From Hyphomonas sp. (GTDB lineage: Bacteria; Pseudomonadota; Alphaproteobacteria; Caulobacterales; Hyphomonadaceae): DNA of 64,000 nt. The notes under the pieces are model-generated. The model worked only from the letters and a program-made list of their open reading frames with translations. It made no database searches and was not told where the DNA came from. The stretch covers positions 1-64,000 of the forward strand of contig NZ_PNMA01000002.1 of the NCBI RefSeq assembly GCF_013823385.1. The letters are read 5' to 3'. The translations under genes and the position numbers were made by a program. Below, in pieces: positions 36,826 to 46,834 of this stretch (the stretch's first letter is position 1; each line of letters starts with the position of its first letter).

Positions 36826-37779
36826 TCAGATGCCGGCGCGCTTCAACAATCTCTGAAATCCGCCCCAGAACTCCGCCCGGCGATCATCCGTCTCCATCAG
36901 GATCTCGTGCATCGCGCCGTCCACGGTAATGTGTTCGCAGTCCTTCAGACGCGCCGCGATGCGGGCATGGGCGGCATTGTCGATCAGCTTTTCGTCTCCG
37001 GCCGAAGCAACGAAAACCGGAACCGTCACCGTTGCCAGCGTCTTGGGCTTGGAGAAGGTCGAGAAGATATCAAGGGACGCTCCAAGCCATCCCCAGGTGA
37101 TCGGGCCAAGCTCCAGATCTGGATGCGCGTCAATCAAGGCCCGCTGCAAATCCCAGCGGCGCTTGTCATGGGTCACGATATTCGTCTCAAATCGCTCTGG
37201 CGGGCCAGGCTGCATGGCATAGTCGCCGGAACGGCCGGTCGCCCGCATCGCCCAGACAAGGTAGCGCATACCAAGGAAAGGCGATTTCAGCCCCCACATG
37301 GGCGCGCAGAAGGCTGCTGCTTCCACCTTCACCAGGCCCTTGGCAATCGCCGCCAGCGCAATTGCGCCCCCCATCGAATGGGCGAGAGATACGTACGGCC
37401 GGGGCAGGCGGCTTTCCAGGGCATCAAGCCCCTTTGCCAGCGCCGTCATGAAAGTTTCGAAACGGTCGATATGCCCCTTCTTGCTGTCAGGCAGCAGCCG
37501 GTCAGAGAGGCCCTGCCCCGGCCAGTCCAGAATGACGAGCGCAAACCCCATCTGCTGGAGTTCGCGGCCCACCTCGAAATACTTTTCGATGAACTCGGTT
37601 CGCCCTGGGCAGACGATGACCGTGCCACGTGCCTTTGCCGGTGAAAGCGCGGGGGCAATGCACGCTCTCAGCCGCCTGCCCTCTGATCCCTCAAACCAGA
37701 CGATCTCAGCGCCCTGCGGCGGAGGGTTCCCCGGCACTTCGACAAACCGGCGGCTTCTGTCGCTTGAGGGCGTCACCAT
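36826..37779 (-). CDS. Alpha/beta hydrolase, monoacylglycerol-lipase-like
   Basis: A 317-residue serine hydrolase of the lysophospholipase (PldB) type. VIVCPGRTEFIEKY and LDWPGQGLSDRLLPD precede the nucleophile elbow SLAHSMGGAIAL. The acid is probably in VPVFVASAGDEKLIDN, and the His in ITVDGAMHEILMETDDRR. It probably releases fatty acids, which the neighbouring acyl-CoA ligase could activate. It is cotranscribed by spacing with the ligase and oxidoreductase genes. Confidence 0.87.
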   Translation of the reverse strand: MVTPSSDRSRRFVEVPGNPPPQGAEIVWFEGSEGRRLRACIAPALSPAKARGTVIVCPGRTEFIEKYFEVGRELQQMGFALVILDWPGQGLSDRLLPDSKKGHIDRFETFMTALAKGLDALESRLPRPYVSLAHSMGGAIALAAIAKGLVKVEAAAFCAPMWGLKSPFLGMRYLVWAMRATGRSGDYAMQPGPPERFETNIVTHDKRRWDLQRALIDAHPDLELGPITWGWLGASLDIFSTFSKPKTLATVTVPVFVASAGDEKLIDNAAHARIAARLKDCEHITVDGAMHEILMETDDRRAEFWGGFQRLLKRAGI

Positions 37780-37866
37780 TCAGTGTCTCCAGAGGCCAGA
37801 TAGATTGAGCCGCCCGCAGGTCTCCCCGGGGCGGCCCAATGCGTCAAGCGATCTGTATCAGATGGC

Positions 37867-38172
37867 TCAGTCAGCGAGCTTTTTCATCAGGGACTGGAGC
37901 TGCATGGCGACGGACATGTCACCGGCAACTTTCAGCTTGCCCTGCATGAAGGCCATGGTCGGGTCCAGCGCGCCAGCGGCGAGCTTGGTGAAGTCATCCC
38001 AGTTTACCGAGATGGTGGCATCGGCTGCGCTGTCGGAATTATCGGCCACGCCTGCGGCGCCGTCGATGAACAGCTTGCCAACGCTGCCGAAGTCGAACTT
38101 AACTTTTTTCTTGAAATCGCTGCCGCCGGCAACGGCTGCTGCTGCGCGCTCAGTAAGTTGGGCGAGATCCAT
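37867..38172 (-). CDS. SCP2 sterol-binding-domain protein
   Basis: A 101-residue small lipid-binding protein of the sterol carrier protein 2 family, with KVKFDFGSVGKLFIDG, SVNWDDFTKLAAGALDPTMAFMQGKLKVAGD and a helical end. Such proteins bind fatty acyl-CoA or sterols. The start at 38172 has a GGAGGAAG site; the frame is open farther upstream only as a shadow. It is divergent from the carboxyltransferase gene, fitting an acyl-CoA role. Confidence 0.88.
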   Translation of the reverse strand: MDLAQLTERAAAAVAGGSDFKKKVKFDFGSVGKLFIDGAAGVADNSDSAADATISVNWDDFTKLAAGALDPTMAFMQGKLKVAGDMSVAMQLQSLMKKLAD

Positions 38173-38280
38173 CAGGCTTCCTCCTTGGATTGATACCTGC
38201 AGCGGATAAAGCAAACCGGACGGGACGCGGCAAGAAGAATCCCTTGACGCGCCTTGCGGCACATCGGTCAGGTAAACTTC

Positions 38281-39828
38281 ATGAGTTGGCAAAAAGCGAT
38301 TGAAGAACTCCGCCGCCGGGAACGCCTGGCCGAGGAGATGGGGGGAGAAGAGCCGGTTTCGCGCCAGCGCGGACGCGGCAAACTCACGGTTCGGGAGCGG
38401 GTCGCCTTCCTGGCCGATCCGGGCAGTTTCCATGAAATCGGCAAGATCGCCGGCAAGGCGAGCTATGGCGCTGACGAAGAGCTGGCGGGCTTCATGCCCT
38501 CCAACTCCGTGATGGGGCGGGCACGGCTAGATGGCCGTCCAACGGTTATTCTGGCCGATGACTTCACCGTCCGGGGCGGCGCGGCGGATGCATCCATCTG
38601 GCAGAAGATGGTTCAGGCCATAAAGATGGCCGCCGAATACCGGATGCCGCTTGTCCAGATGATCGACGGCACCGGCGGGGGCGGTTCGGTCAAGATGCTG
38701 GAGAAAGATCCCCGCACCTACATCCCCGAAACGCCAGGCTGGAACGAAATCGTCCACGGCCTGACTCAAGTGCCGTTCGTATCCCTGGCGCTCGGCCCGT
38801 GCGCCGGCATGGGCGCGGGCCGCGTCGCCGCGAGCCATTTCAGCGTCATGGTGAAGGAACTCAGCCAGGTTTTCGTAGCTGGGCCGCCTGTGGCGATTGC
38901 GCTGGGAGAAGATGTTACCAAGGAAGAGCTCGGCGGCTGGAAAATCCAGGGGCAGAACGGCACGGTCGATAATGTCGTCGATACCGAAGCCGACGCTTTC
39001 ATCGCAGCCCGGAAATTCCTCTCCTATCTCCCGCCTTCGGTGCATCACCTGCCTGAACGTGTTCAGCCCGCAGACGATCCGAAACGAAAGGAAGAAAGCC
39101 TCCTCTCCATCGTGCCGGAAGATGGCCGCACCCCCTACAAGCCACGCCGCATCATTGAGGCCGTGGCCGACAAGGGCAGCTTTTTCGAGATCGGCTCCTA
39201 TTGGGGCCGCGGCATCGTCACCGGTCTTGCCCGGATTGACGGGCACGCCGTGGGCATCATGGCGGGCGACCCCTTTTTCCTGGACGGCGCCTGGACGGCA
39301 GATGTGTGTGACAAGGTCACCCGCCATATAGACCTTTGCTCAACCTTCCACCTCCCTGTCATTCACTTCGTGGACTGTCCCGGCTTCGCCGTGGGCGTAA
39401 AGGCGGAAACGGCCGGCGTCACCCGCGCAGGCGTGCGCGCCATGACGGCAGTTTATCAAGCCAGCGTGCCTGTCTGCTCGGTGGTCATCCGCAAGGCCTA
39501 TGGGCTCGCCGGATCTGCCATGATGAACCAGTCCAGAACCAAATGGCGCTATTGCTGGCCAAGCGGCGATTGGGGCTCCCTGCCGATGGCGGGCGGAATT
39601 GAAGCTGCCTTCCGCAAGGAGCTGTCAGAAGCAGACGATCCAGAAGCATTGAAGGCGCAGCTTTACAAGAAGTTCGACGCCATCCGGTCCCCCTTCCGGA
39701 CGGCGGAAAGTTTCTTTGCGGAGGAAATCATCGATCCGCGCGAGACCCGCCCTCTGCTGGTTGACTTCGTGCAGCATGCCCAGCGCGTCTTGGAAGCCGG
39801 CGAGACCCGGACCGGTTTCCGCCCCTGA
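38281..39828 (+). CDS. Acyl-CoA carboxylase carboxyltransferase subunit
   Basis: A 515-residue biotin-dependent carboxyltransferase of the propionyl/methylcrotonyl-CoA carboxylase beta group, with both crotonase-like halves. Signatures include DDFTVRGGAADASIWQK, IDGTGGGGSVKMLE, GPCAGMGAGRVAASHFSVMV in the N-half, and HAVGIMAGDP, VDCPGFAVGVKAE, RKAYGLAGSAMMN in the C-half. No biotin carboxylase or carrier gene is nearby, so it must borrow subunits from elsewhere. The start at 38281 follows an AGG; upstream codons (open to 38254) are not used. Confidence 0.87.
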   Translation: MSWQKAIEELRRRERLAEEMGGEEPVSRQRGRGKLTVRERVAFLADPGSFHEIGKIAGKASYGADEELAGFMPSNSVMGRARLDGRPTVILADDFTVRGGAADASIWQKMVQAIKMAAEYRMPLVQMIDGTGGGGSVKMLEKDPRTYIPETPGWNEIVHGLTQVPFVSLALGPCAGMGAGRVAASHFSVMVKELSQVFVAGPPVAIALGEDVTKEELGGWKIQGQNGTVDNVVDTEADAFIAARKFLSYLPPSVHHLPERVQPADDPKRKEESLLSIVPEDGRTPYKPRRIIEAVADKGSFFEIGSYWGRGIVTGLARIDGHAVGIMAGDPFFLDGAWTADVCDKVTRHIDLCSTFHLPVIHFVDCPGFAVGVKAETAGVTRAGVRAMTAVYQASVPVCSVVIRKAYGLAGSAMMNQSRTKWRYCWPSGDWGSLPMAGGIEAAFRKELSEADDPEALKAQLYKKFDAIRSPFRTAESFFAEEIIDPRETRPLLVDFVQHAQRVLEAGETRTGFRP

Positions 39829-39929
39829 CCTGACGCGCTTCCCGATTCCACCCCGCTTCGGGCATGCTCTTGCCATTTTCGGGGAGATGATGCCTCCTTG
39901 AACCCGGTGATCGGGGAGGGACATCATTC

Positions 39930-40817
39930 ATGCTTTGGAAATCTGCTCTTGCGGCTTTGCCGCTTGTCCTGGTGACCGCTTGCGGCGCACCGGGCGACAG
40001 AAGCTACTCTTCGCCCGGCGCCCCCGCGCCAGCCGAAATTACGATGAAAATGGCGGAGCCGTCTTACGAGGCCGCCAGAGACACAGCCGGTGGCGGCGCG
40101 CCCGTGGCCGAGCAGTACATCGCCTATGCCCACAGTGTCGGGATGCGCCTTCCAGTGAAAGCCATTGAACCCACGCTGCAAGGGCACATTGCCGCCTGCA
40201 ACGCGGCCGGGCCTTCCGTCTGTATTGTGACCAATTCCTGGCTCAATGCCTATTCGGAAGATTCAGCCTCCGCTTCGCTGAACCTTCGGGCGACGCCCGC
40301 CTGGATTGATACATTTCTTTCGGGCGTCGAGGCCGAAGCCATCGCTGCGAAGGGCGAGATCACCAATCGCCAGACGACCGCCGAAGACCTGACCGTCTCG
40401 ATCATTGACACCGGCGCCCGCCTGAAGGCGCAGCAGACACTTCAGGAGCGGCTCCAGAAACTCCTTGCCGAACGGCCGGGCGAACTGGGCGAGCTTCTGG
40501 AAACGGAGCGGGAGCTGGCGCGGGTCAATGGCGAGATTGACTCTCTCAAATCCTCCCTCGCGGCCCTGCGCCAAAGGGTGGATATGAGCCAGCTTTCCGT
40601 CAGCTACGAGACCAAGATCAATCCGGTGTCCCAGGGCGCGCTTCAACCGCTGGGCGAGGCCTTCGGCAACTTCTTCTACAACCTCGCCAGCGCCATCGCC
40701 GCCGTGGTGACAGCGTTTGCGGTCGGCCTGCCCTGGCTCCTGCTGCTGGGCGCCTTGCTCTGGATCTGGTTGCGGCTGATCTGGCCCCGCATCCGGAGAA
40801 AGAAACCGGGCGCCTGA
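39930..40817 (+). CDS. DUF4349 lipoprotein
   Basis: A 295-residue membrane-linked protein. A lipoprotein signal (VLVTAC, Cys near residue 18) is followed by a variable region, then the DUF4349 core: a GEITNRQTTAEDLTVSIIDTGARL block and a coiled-coil (residues about 165-215, ERLQKLLAERPGELGELLETE), ending in a membrane helix near 250-280 and a basic tail. Function unknown. A bidirectional terminator follows between it and gltB. Confidence 0.85.
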   Translation: MLWKSALAALPLVLVTACGAPGDRSYSSPGAPAPAEITMKMAEPSYEAARDTAGGGAPVAEQYIAYAHSVGMRLPVKAIEPTLQGHIAACNAAGPSVCIVTNSWLNAYSEDSASASLNLRATPAWIDTFLSGVEAEAIAAKGEITNRQTTAEDLTVSIIDTGARLKAQQTLQERLQKLLAERPGELGELLETERELARVNGEIDSLKSSLAALRQRVDMSQLSVSYETKINPVSQGALQPLGEAFGNFFYNLASAIAAVVTAFAVGLPWLLLLGALLWIWLRLIWPRIRRKKPGA

Positions 40818-40835
40818 TCCGTTTCCGGATCAGGC
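40812..40835. terminator. Bidirectional terminator hairpin
   Basis: GCCTGATCCG pairs perfectly with CGGATCAGGC around a four-base loop, between the convergent DUF4349 lipoprotein gene and gltB. The hairpin covers the lipoprotein's stop codon; A/T-rich bases flank both sides. Confidence 0.75.
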
Positions 40836-40841
40836 AACCTT

Positions 40842-43800
40842 TCAGACGCGTTCTGCCTGCTTGCGCTTGGCGCCATCGCCCTTGCGGGCCAGCAGGATGC
40901 CGGCAACTTCCTTGGGCACGATCATCAGCATCTGGCTGAGGGTCGTCTCCCAGGCGTCGAGCAGTTCCTTGCCCCGCACCGATCCGGTCCGGCGCACATG
41001 CTCTTCGAGCAAGGCTTTCGTTTCGCCGATATATTCCTCCGGCATGTCCGCCAGCGGATACCAGTCGATCGAGTCCGGATTGGCCACCCGCTCAAACCGC
41101 TGTTGCGGATCCCAGATAAAGGCAGCGCCCCCGGTCATCCCGGCGCCGAAATTGTCGCCAACAGGCCCGAGGATAACGGCTCGCCCGCCAGTCATGTACT
41201 CGCAGCCATTGGCGCCGCAGCCTTCCACCACGGCCTTCGCGCCCGAATTGCGGACAGCGAAGCGAACGCCTGCCGTGCCGGCCGCAAACAGCTTGCCGGA
41301 GGTGGCCCCGTAAAGGCAGGTGTTGCCGATGATGGCGTCGCCCACCGCCGCGCGGCGGTCACGCGGGCGCGGAGTCACGACGATGCTCGCCCCCGAAAGA
41401 CCCTTGCCGACATAGTCATTCGCGTCCCCCAGCACTTCCAGCAGAAGCCCCTGCACGCTGAACGCGCCGAGCGACTGACCGGCTGATCCCTCAAGGCGAA
41501 TATGCAGACGGCCTTCAGGAAGAGCATGCATGCCGAACTTGCGGGTGATGCGCGAGCTGGCCCGCGCGCCGATTGCCCGCATCGTGTTCTGCACGCCATA
41601 TTCCAGCTGCATCTTCTCGCCGCGCTCGAAGAACGGCTCGGCGTCGCGCAGGATCTGAGCGTCGAGCGTATCGGGAACTGCCTCGCGGCGGTTTGGCTTG
41701 TAAACGACCGGGCTATCTGTATCGACCTGGACCAGAAGCGGATTGAGGTCGAGGTCATCAAGGTGCGTCGCGCCGCGGCTGACCTGCTTGAGCAGGTCGG
41801 TGCGCCCGATCGCTTCGTCCAGAGACTTCAAGCCGAGCGAGGCGAGGATCTCGCGCACGTCTTCGGCGATGAAGCTCATCAGGTTGACGACCTTGTCCGG
41901 ATTGCCGGTAAAGTGCGCGCGCAGGGCTTCGTCCTGTGTGCACACGCCGACCGGGCAAGTGTTGGAATGGCACTGGCGCACCATGATGCAGCCCATCGCA
42001 ACGAGAGAAGCCGTGCCGATGCCGTATTCTTCGGCGCCCAGCATTGCGGCGATCACGATATCCCGGCCCGTGCGCAGACCGCCATCTGTCCGCAGGGTGA
42101 TCTTTTCGCGGAGGTTATTGAGCGAGAGCACCTGATGCGCTTCGGCCAGGCCGATCTCCCATGGCAGCCCCGCATACTTGATCGAGGTTTGCGGAGAGGC
42201 GCCTGTGCCGCCTACACCGCCAGCGATCAGGATGATGTCCGCCTTGGCCTTGGCAACACCCGCCGCCACGGTGCCGACACCGGACTGCGCCACGAGTTTC
42301 ACGCACACCCGGGCATCCGGATTGATCTGCTTGAGATCGTAGATCAGCTGCGCGAGGTCTTCGATCGAGTAGATGTCATGGTGAGGCGGCGGGGAAATCA
42401 GCGTCACGCCCGGTGTGGCATGGCGCAGTTTCGCAATCAGCTCGGTCACCTTGAAGCCCGGCAGCTGGCCGCCTTCGCCGGGCTTGGCGCCCTGAGCCAC
42501 CTTGATCTCGATCTCACGGCACTCGTTAAGATACTCAGCCGTAACCCCGAAGCGCCCCGAAGCAATCTGCTTGACGGCGGAGTTCATATTGTCGCCATTC
42601 GGCAGTGGGCGGTAACGGGCGCGGTCTTCCCCGCCCTCTCCGGACACGGACTTTGCGCCGATGCGGTTCATGGCGACGTTGAGCGTACCATGCGCTTCCG
42701 GAGAGAGTGCGCCCAGCGACATGCCGGGCGTGACAAACCGCTTGCGGATCTCGTTGATCGACTGAACCTGGGAGAGCGGCACTTTCGGACCGGCCGCCTT
42801 GAAGTCCAGAAGATCCCGCAGCTGCAACGGATCGCGCGCATGAACGGCGTCCACGTACTTGCGGTAGATCGAATAGTCGCCGCGGTCGCAGGCTGCCTGC
42901 AGCGTGTGGATCAGGTTGCCATCAAGGGCATGAGGTTCATCCGACGCGCGCAGGCGGTAGAACCCGCCCACGGGCAGCGAAATGACATCTTCATCAAATG
43001 CCTTCTGATGACGGACGAGCGCATTCTCCTCAAGGCCCGCCAGGCCAAGGCCTGAAATCCGGCTCGACATGCCGGGGAAATAGTCAGCCACCAGCGCGCG
43101 CGAGAGGCCAAGGGCTTCGAAATTATACCCACCGCGATAGGAGGAGATAACCGAGATACCCATCTTCGAGATGATCTTCAGGAGCCCCGCTTCGATGGCT
43201 TCCTTGAAGTTCTGCACCGCCTTGCCGAGGGAAATGTCGCCCAAAAGGCCGCGCGCATGACGATCCGCGATCGCATCCTGCGCCAGATAGGCGTTGACGC
43301 AGGTTGCACCGACGCCGACGAGAACGGCAAAGTAATGCGTATCGAGACATTCGGCGGAACGCACCGTGATCGAACAGAAAGTCCGCAGCCCCTGGGCGAC
43401 CAGATGCGAATGAACTGCTCCGGTCGCCAGCACCATCGGCACGGCAATGCGGCTCGCCGACTGGTGCTCGTCGGTGAGAATGATATGCTCCCGGCCCGCC
43501 CGCACTGCTTCTTCGGCCTCGCGGCGGATGCGTTCAAGAGCTTCCTTGAGCGCTGCCCCTTCGGAGGTCACATCAGCGGCATCAAATGTGCAGTCGATGA
43601 TTTCCGTGCCAAGGCCGAGGCGCTCCAGAAGGCGCTCATACATACCGGTCGTCAGAACCGGACTTTCCAGCACGAACACTTCCTGCTGAGATTTATCCGT
43701 ATCCAGAACGTTACCGAGATTCTTGAACCGCGTGCGCAGGCTCATCACCCGGCCTTCGCGCAGCGGGTCGATCGGCGGGTTGGTCACCTGGCTGAAATTC

Positions 43801-45383
43801 TGCCGGAAGAAATGGCTCATCGGCCGGTAGGCCATCGTCAGAACGGCAGGCGCCGTATCGTCGCCCATCGATCCGATCGCTTCCTTGCCACCTTCCGCCA
43901 TCGGCGCAAGAATCAGCTCAAGCGTTTCGAGTGTGTAGCCGGCCGCCGTTTCCCGGCGCAGCAACTCTTCCTTGTTGAAGAGAACCGGCTCCGGGCCAGG
44001 GCCGATTTCCGGCTCCAGCTCTGTCACAGCTTGCAGCCATTCCTCATAGGGCGCCTGCGCCGCGAGGAAGTCGACAATCTCGCGATGATCGTAGAATTTG
44101 CCGGTGCCAAGGTCGGCAGCGATCATGCCACCGGCTGGGATGGAGCCTCGCCGCGTGATCTCATGATTGCCGAGCGGGCACATCCCGGTTTCCGAGCCCA
44201 CCGCCAGAATACCATCCGTTGTCAGAGCGTAACGCAGCGGCCGCAGACCGTTTCGGTCAAGGCCGGCTACCGCCCAGCGGCCGTCATATGCGGCGATCGC
44301 GGCTGGTCCGTCCCATGGCTCCATGACGGAGTTGCAATAATCATAGAGCGCCCGGTGCGCCACCGGCATCACCGAATCGCGCTTCGACCAGGCTTCCGGG
44401 ATGAGCATCGCCTTGGCCATCGGGGCCGGACGGCCCGACTTGCAGAGCAGCTCCCACACAGCGTCCAGCGCGCCGGAGTCCGATGTGCCATCCGGGATCA
44501 CCGGCTTCACATCCTGCGTATGGTCACCGAAGGTTTCGGAAACCATGCGGATCTCGTGGCTCTTCATCCAGTTGCGGTTGCCGCGCAGCGTGTTGATCTC
44601 GCCATTGTGCGCGATCGTGCGGAAAGGTTGAGCCAGCGCCCATTGGGGAAATGTGTTGGTCGAATAACGCTGGTGATAGATAGCAAAAGCCGAGACGAAC
44701 CGTTCGTCGCGCAGATCAAGATAGAAATTGTCGATGTCCTGAGCCAGGAACATGCCCTTGTAGATCAGCGATTTGTGGCTGAGCGAGCAGATATAGAATG
44801 ACGGGATCGCCGCTTCGCGGGCCCGCCGCTCAATCCGCCGGCGGCAGATGTAAAGCGCCCGCTCAAGCTCCTCGGGAGAGCGGCCGCGCGCATCACGGAA
44901 CATGATCTGCTCGATGGCAGGGCGCGTGTCTTTGGCTTTCTGTCCGATTACGGACACATCAACCGGCGGCTGGCGCCAGCCATAGATGTAGAAGCCGAAA
45001 TGCAGCACTTCCCGTTCAACCAGCGTGCGGGCTGCTTCCTGCGCGCCAAAATCCGTGCGCGGCATGAAAATCTGGCCCACGCAGATCCGGTCATCGGTCG
45101 GGCTGTGACCGGTACGGCTTACATGTTCGCGGAAAAAGTCCTGTGGGACGTCAAGGCGGATGCCGGCTCCGTCCCCGGTTTTGCCATCGGCGTCGACGGC
45201 GCCCCGGTGCCATACATTCTTGAGCGCGCTGATTCCCATCTCGACAATCTCGCGGCGCGGCTTGCCATCAAGCGCCACGACGAGGCCGACGCCGCAAGCG
45301 TCCCGCTCGTCCTCAGGATTGTACGCTCCGGCATCGATGAGACGCTGGCGGTTCTGCTGATACTTTGTCACATAATCCGACAT
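40842..45383 (-). CDS. gltB: Glutamate synthase (NADPH) large subunit
   Basis: A 1513-residue enzyme that makes glutamate from 2-oxoglutarate and glutamine. An N-terminal class-II glutaminase is exposed after propeptide removal at Cys 30 (DACGVGLV). A central domain follows, then the FMN synthase domain with AGVAKAKADIILIAGGVGGTGASP, then the Fe-S cysteines in MGCIMVRQCHSNTCPVGVCTQ. The C-terminal GXGXG right-handed helix follows (VEGCGANGCEYMTGG). It lies five bases after gltD, so the order is gltD-gltB. Confidence 0.97.
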   Translation of the reverse strand: MSDYVTKYQQNRQRLIDAGAYNPEDERDACGVGLVVALDGKPRREIVEMGISALKNVWHRGAVDADGKTGDGAGIRLDVPQDFFREHVSRTGHSPTDDRICVGQIFMPRTDFGAQEAARTLVEREVLHFGFYIYGWRQPPVDVSVIGQKAKDTRPAIEQIMFRDARGRSPEELERALYICRRRIERRAREAAIPSFYICSLSHKSLIYKGMFLAQDIDNFYLDLRDERFVSAFAIYHQRYSTNTFPQWALAQPFRTIAHNGEINTLRGNRNWMKSHEIRMVSETFGDHTQDVKPVIPDGTSDSGALDAVWELLCKSGRPAPMAKAMLIPEAWSKRDSVMPVAHRALYDYCNSVMEPWDGPAAIAAYDGRWAVAGLDRNGLRPLRYALTTDGILAVGSETGMCPLGNHEITRRGSIPAGGMIAADLGTGKFYDHREIVDFLAAQAPYEEWLQAVTELEPEIGPGPEPVLFNKEELLRRETAAGYTLETLELILAPMAEGGKEAIGSMGDDTAPAVLTMAYRPMSHFFRQNFSQVTNPPIDPLREGRVMSLRTRFKNLGNVLDTDKSQQEVFVLESPVLTTGMYERLLERLGLGTEIIDCTFDAADVTSEGAALKEALERIRREAEEAVRAGREHIILTDEHQSASRIAVPMVLATGAVHSHLVAQGLRTFCSITVRSAECLDTHYFAVLVGVGATCVNAYLAQDAIADRHARGLLGDISLGKAVQNFKEAIEAGLLKIISKMGISVISSYRGGYNFEALGLSRALVADYFPGMSSRISGLGLAGLEENALVRHQKAFDEDVISLPVGGFYRLRASDEPHALDGNLIHTLQAACDRGDYSIYRKYVDAVHARDPLQLRDLLDFKAAGPKVPLSQVQSINEIRKRFVTPGMSLGALSPEAHGTLNVAMNRIGAKSVSGEGGEDRARYRPLPNGDNMNSAVKQIASGRFGVTAEYLNECREIEIKVAQGAKPGEGGQLPGFKVTELIAKLRHATPGVTLISPPPHHDIYSIEDLAQLIYDLKQINPDARVCVKLVAQSGVGTVAAGVAKAKADIILIAGGVGGTGASPQTSIKYAGLPWEIGLAEAHQVLSLNNLREKITLRTDGGLRTGRDIVIAAMLGAEEYGIGTASLVAMGCIMVRQCHSNTCPVGVCTQDEALRAHFTGNPDKVVNLMSFIAEDVREILASLGLKSLDEAIGRTDLLKQVSRGATHLDDLDLNPLLVQVDTDSPVVYKPNRREAVPDTLDAQILRDAEPFFERGEKMQLEYGVQNTMRAIGARASSRITRKFGMHALPEGRLHIRLEGSAGQSLGAFSVQGLLLEVLGDANDYVGKGLSGASIVVTPRPRDRRAAVGDAIIGNTCLYGATSGKLFAAGTAGVRFAVRNSGAKAVVEGCGANGCEYMTGGRAVILGPVGDNFGAGMTGGAAFIWDPQQRFERVANPDSIDWYPLADMPEEYIGETKALLEEHVRRTGSVRGKELLDAWETTLSQMLMIVPKEVAGILLARKGDGAKRKQAERV

Positions 45384-45388
45384 CTGAC

Positions 45389-46834
45389 TTACTCCGCCGC
45401 CACTCTTGCAGCCTGCTCGGCCGCTCTCATTGCCTTGTGCATTGCTTCTGCTGCGTCGCGGCCATCCTTGATCGCCCAGACGACCAGCGAAGCGCCGCGC
45501 ACGATATCGCCTGCCGCGTAAACGCCCGGCAGGCTGGTTTCCATGGTTGCATAATCCACCCGCACCGCGCCCCAGCGGTTCACTGTCAGCGAGGGCTCGT
45601 TGAACAGCGCCGGCAGGTCTTCCGGATCAAAGCCGAGCGCCTTGATCACCATATCTGCCTTCACATCGAAGGTTTCGCCCGTCTTCACCGGCGACTGGCG
45701 GCCCGACGCATCAGGCTCGCCCAGCTTCATCCGGCTAGCCCGCACCGCTTTGACCTTGCCGCCCTTGGTGTCGATGATGGCCTCAGGATTGGCGAGCCAT
45801 TCGAAGACAACCCCCTCCTCTTCTGCATTCTGAACTTCGCGCTGCGAACCCGGCATATTGGCACGGTCGCGGCGATAAAGGCAGGTGACAGACTTTGCGC
45901 CCTGGCGGATAGCCGTCCGCACACAGTCCATCGCCGTGTCACCGCCCCCGATGACAACCACACGCTTACCCTCGGCGTTCAGCGCGCCGCTTTCATAAGC
46001 CTCAACCGTATCGCCTAGGCTGACCCTGTTGGACGCGGTGAGATAATCGAGCGCGGGCAGAACGCCTTCCGATCCGCTCCCGGGACATTTCAGATCCTTG
46101 GCGGCATAAACGCCGGTGGCGATGAGCACGGTATCATGCTGGCTGCGCAGATCGGCCAGGGACACATCGCCGCCAACGCGCGTGTTGAACCGGAAGACCA
46201 CACCGGAAGCTTCCAAGTGCCGGATACGGCGCTCCACCACATCCTTTTCCAGCTTGAAGCCCGGAATGCCATAGATCAGCAGGCCACCGCCCCGATCATA
46301 ACCGTCATAGACAGTGACCTGATAGCCCTTGCGGCGCAGCTGTTCAGCAGCGGCAAGGCCGCCGGGTCCTGCGCCGATGATACCGGCCGACTGGCTGCGT
46401 TCGCGCGGCGGCTTGATCGGCTGGATCCAGCCTTCGGCCCAGGCGGTGTCCGTGATGTATTTCTCCACCGAGCCGATCGTCACTGTGCCATGGCCAGATT
46501 GTTCAATCGTGCAGATGCCCTCGCAGAGGCGATCCTGCGGGCAGATACGGCCACAGATTTCGGGCATGTTGTTGGTGGCGGACGAAACCCGCCAGGCCTC
46601 TTCCAGCCGGCCTTCCGCTGCCAGCTTCAACCAGTCGGGAATATTGTTCTGCAGCGGGCAGCCCTGTTGGCAGAAGGGCACGCCGCATTGCGAGCAGCGG
46701 CTTGCCTGCGCCTTGGCGGCATCCGGCGAGAACTCTCCGTATATCTCACGAAAGTCCGCCGCGCGCTCCCTGGCGCTCCGCTTCTCGGGCATGGCCCGGG
46801 AAACCTTGGTGAATTGCAGCATACGCTCGGCCAT
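45389..46834 (-). CDS. gltD: Glutamate synthase small subunit
   Basis: A 481-residue flavoprotein passing electrons from NADPH to GltB. It has two 4Fe-4S cysteine clusters near the N-terminus (RCSQCGVPFCQQGCPLQN, ICPQDRLCEGICTI), the FAD-binding GIIGAGPGGLAAAEQL, and the NADPH-binding VVIGGGDTAMDC. The order gltD before gltB and a strongly AT-rich dyad-containing promoter region distinguish this locus. Confidence 0.96.
   Translation of the reverse strand: MAERMLQFTKVSRAMPEKRSARERAADFREIYGEFSPDAAKAQASRCSQCGVPFCQQGCPLQNNIPDWLKLAAEGRLEEAWRVSSATNNMPEICGRICPQDRLCEGICTIEQSGHGTVTIGSVEKYITDTAWAEGWIQPIKPPRERSQSAGIIGAGPGGLAAAEQLRRKGYQVTVYDGYDRGGGLLIYGIPGFKLEKDVVERRIRHLEASGVVFRFNTRVGGDVSLADLRSQHDTVLIATGVYAAKDLKCPGSGSEGVLPALDYLTASNRVSLGDTVEAYESGALNAEGKRVVVIGGGDTAMDCVRTAIRQGAKSVTCLYRRDRANMPGSQREVQNAEEEGVVFEWLANPEAIIDTKGGKVKAVRASRMKLGEPDASGRQSPVKTGETFDVKADMVIKALGFDPEDLPALFNEPSLTVNRWGAVRVDYATMETSLPGVYAAGDIVRGASLVVWAIKDGRDAAEAMHKAMRAAEQAARVAAE

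Noticed and set aside
41502-43055. 517-codon plus-strand ORF within gltB
   Set aside because: It is antisense to gltB, whose motifs are complete through this region.
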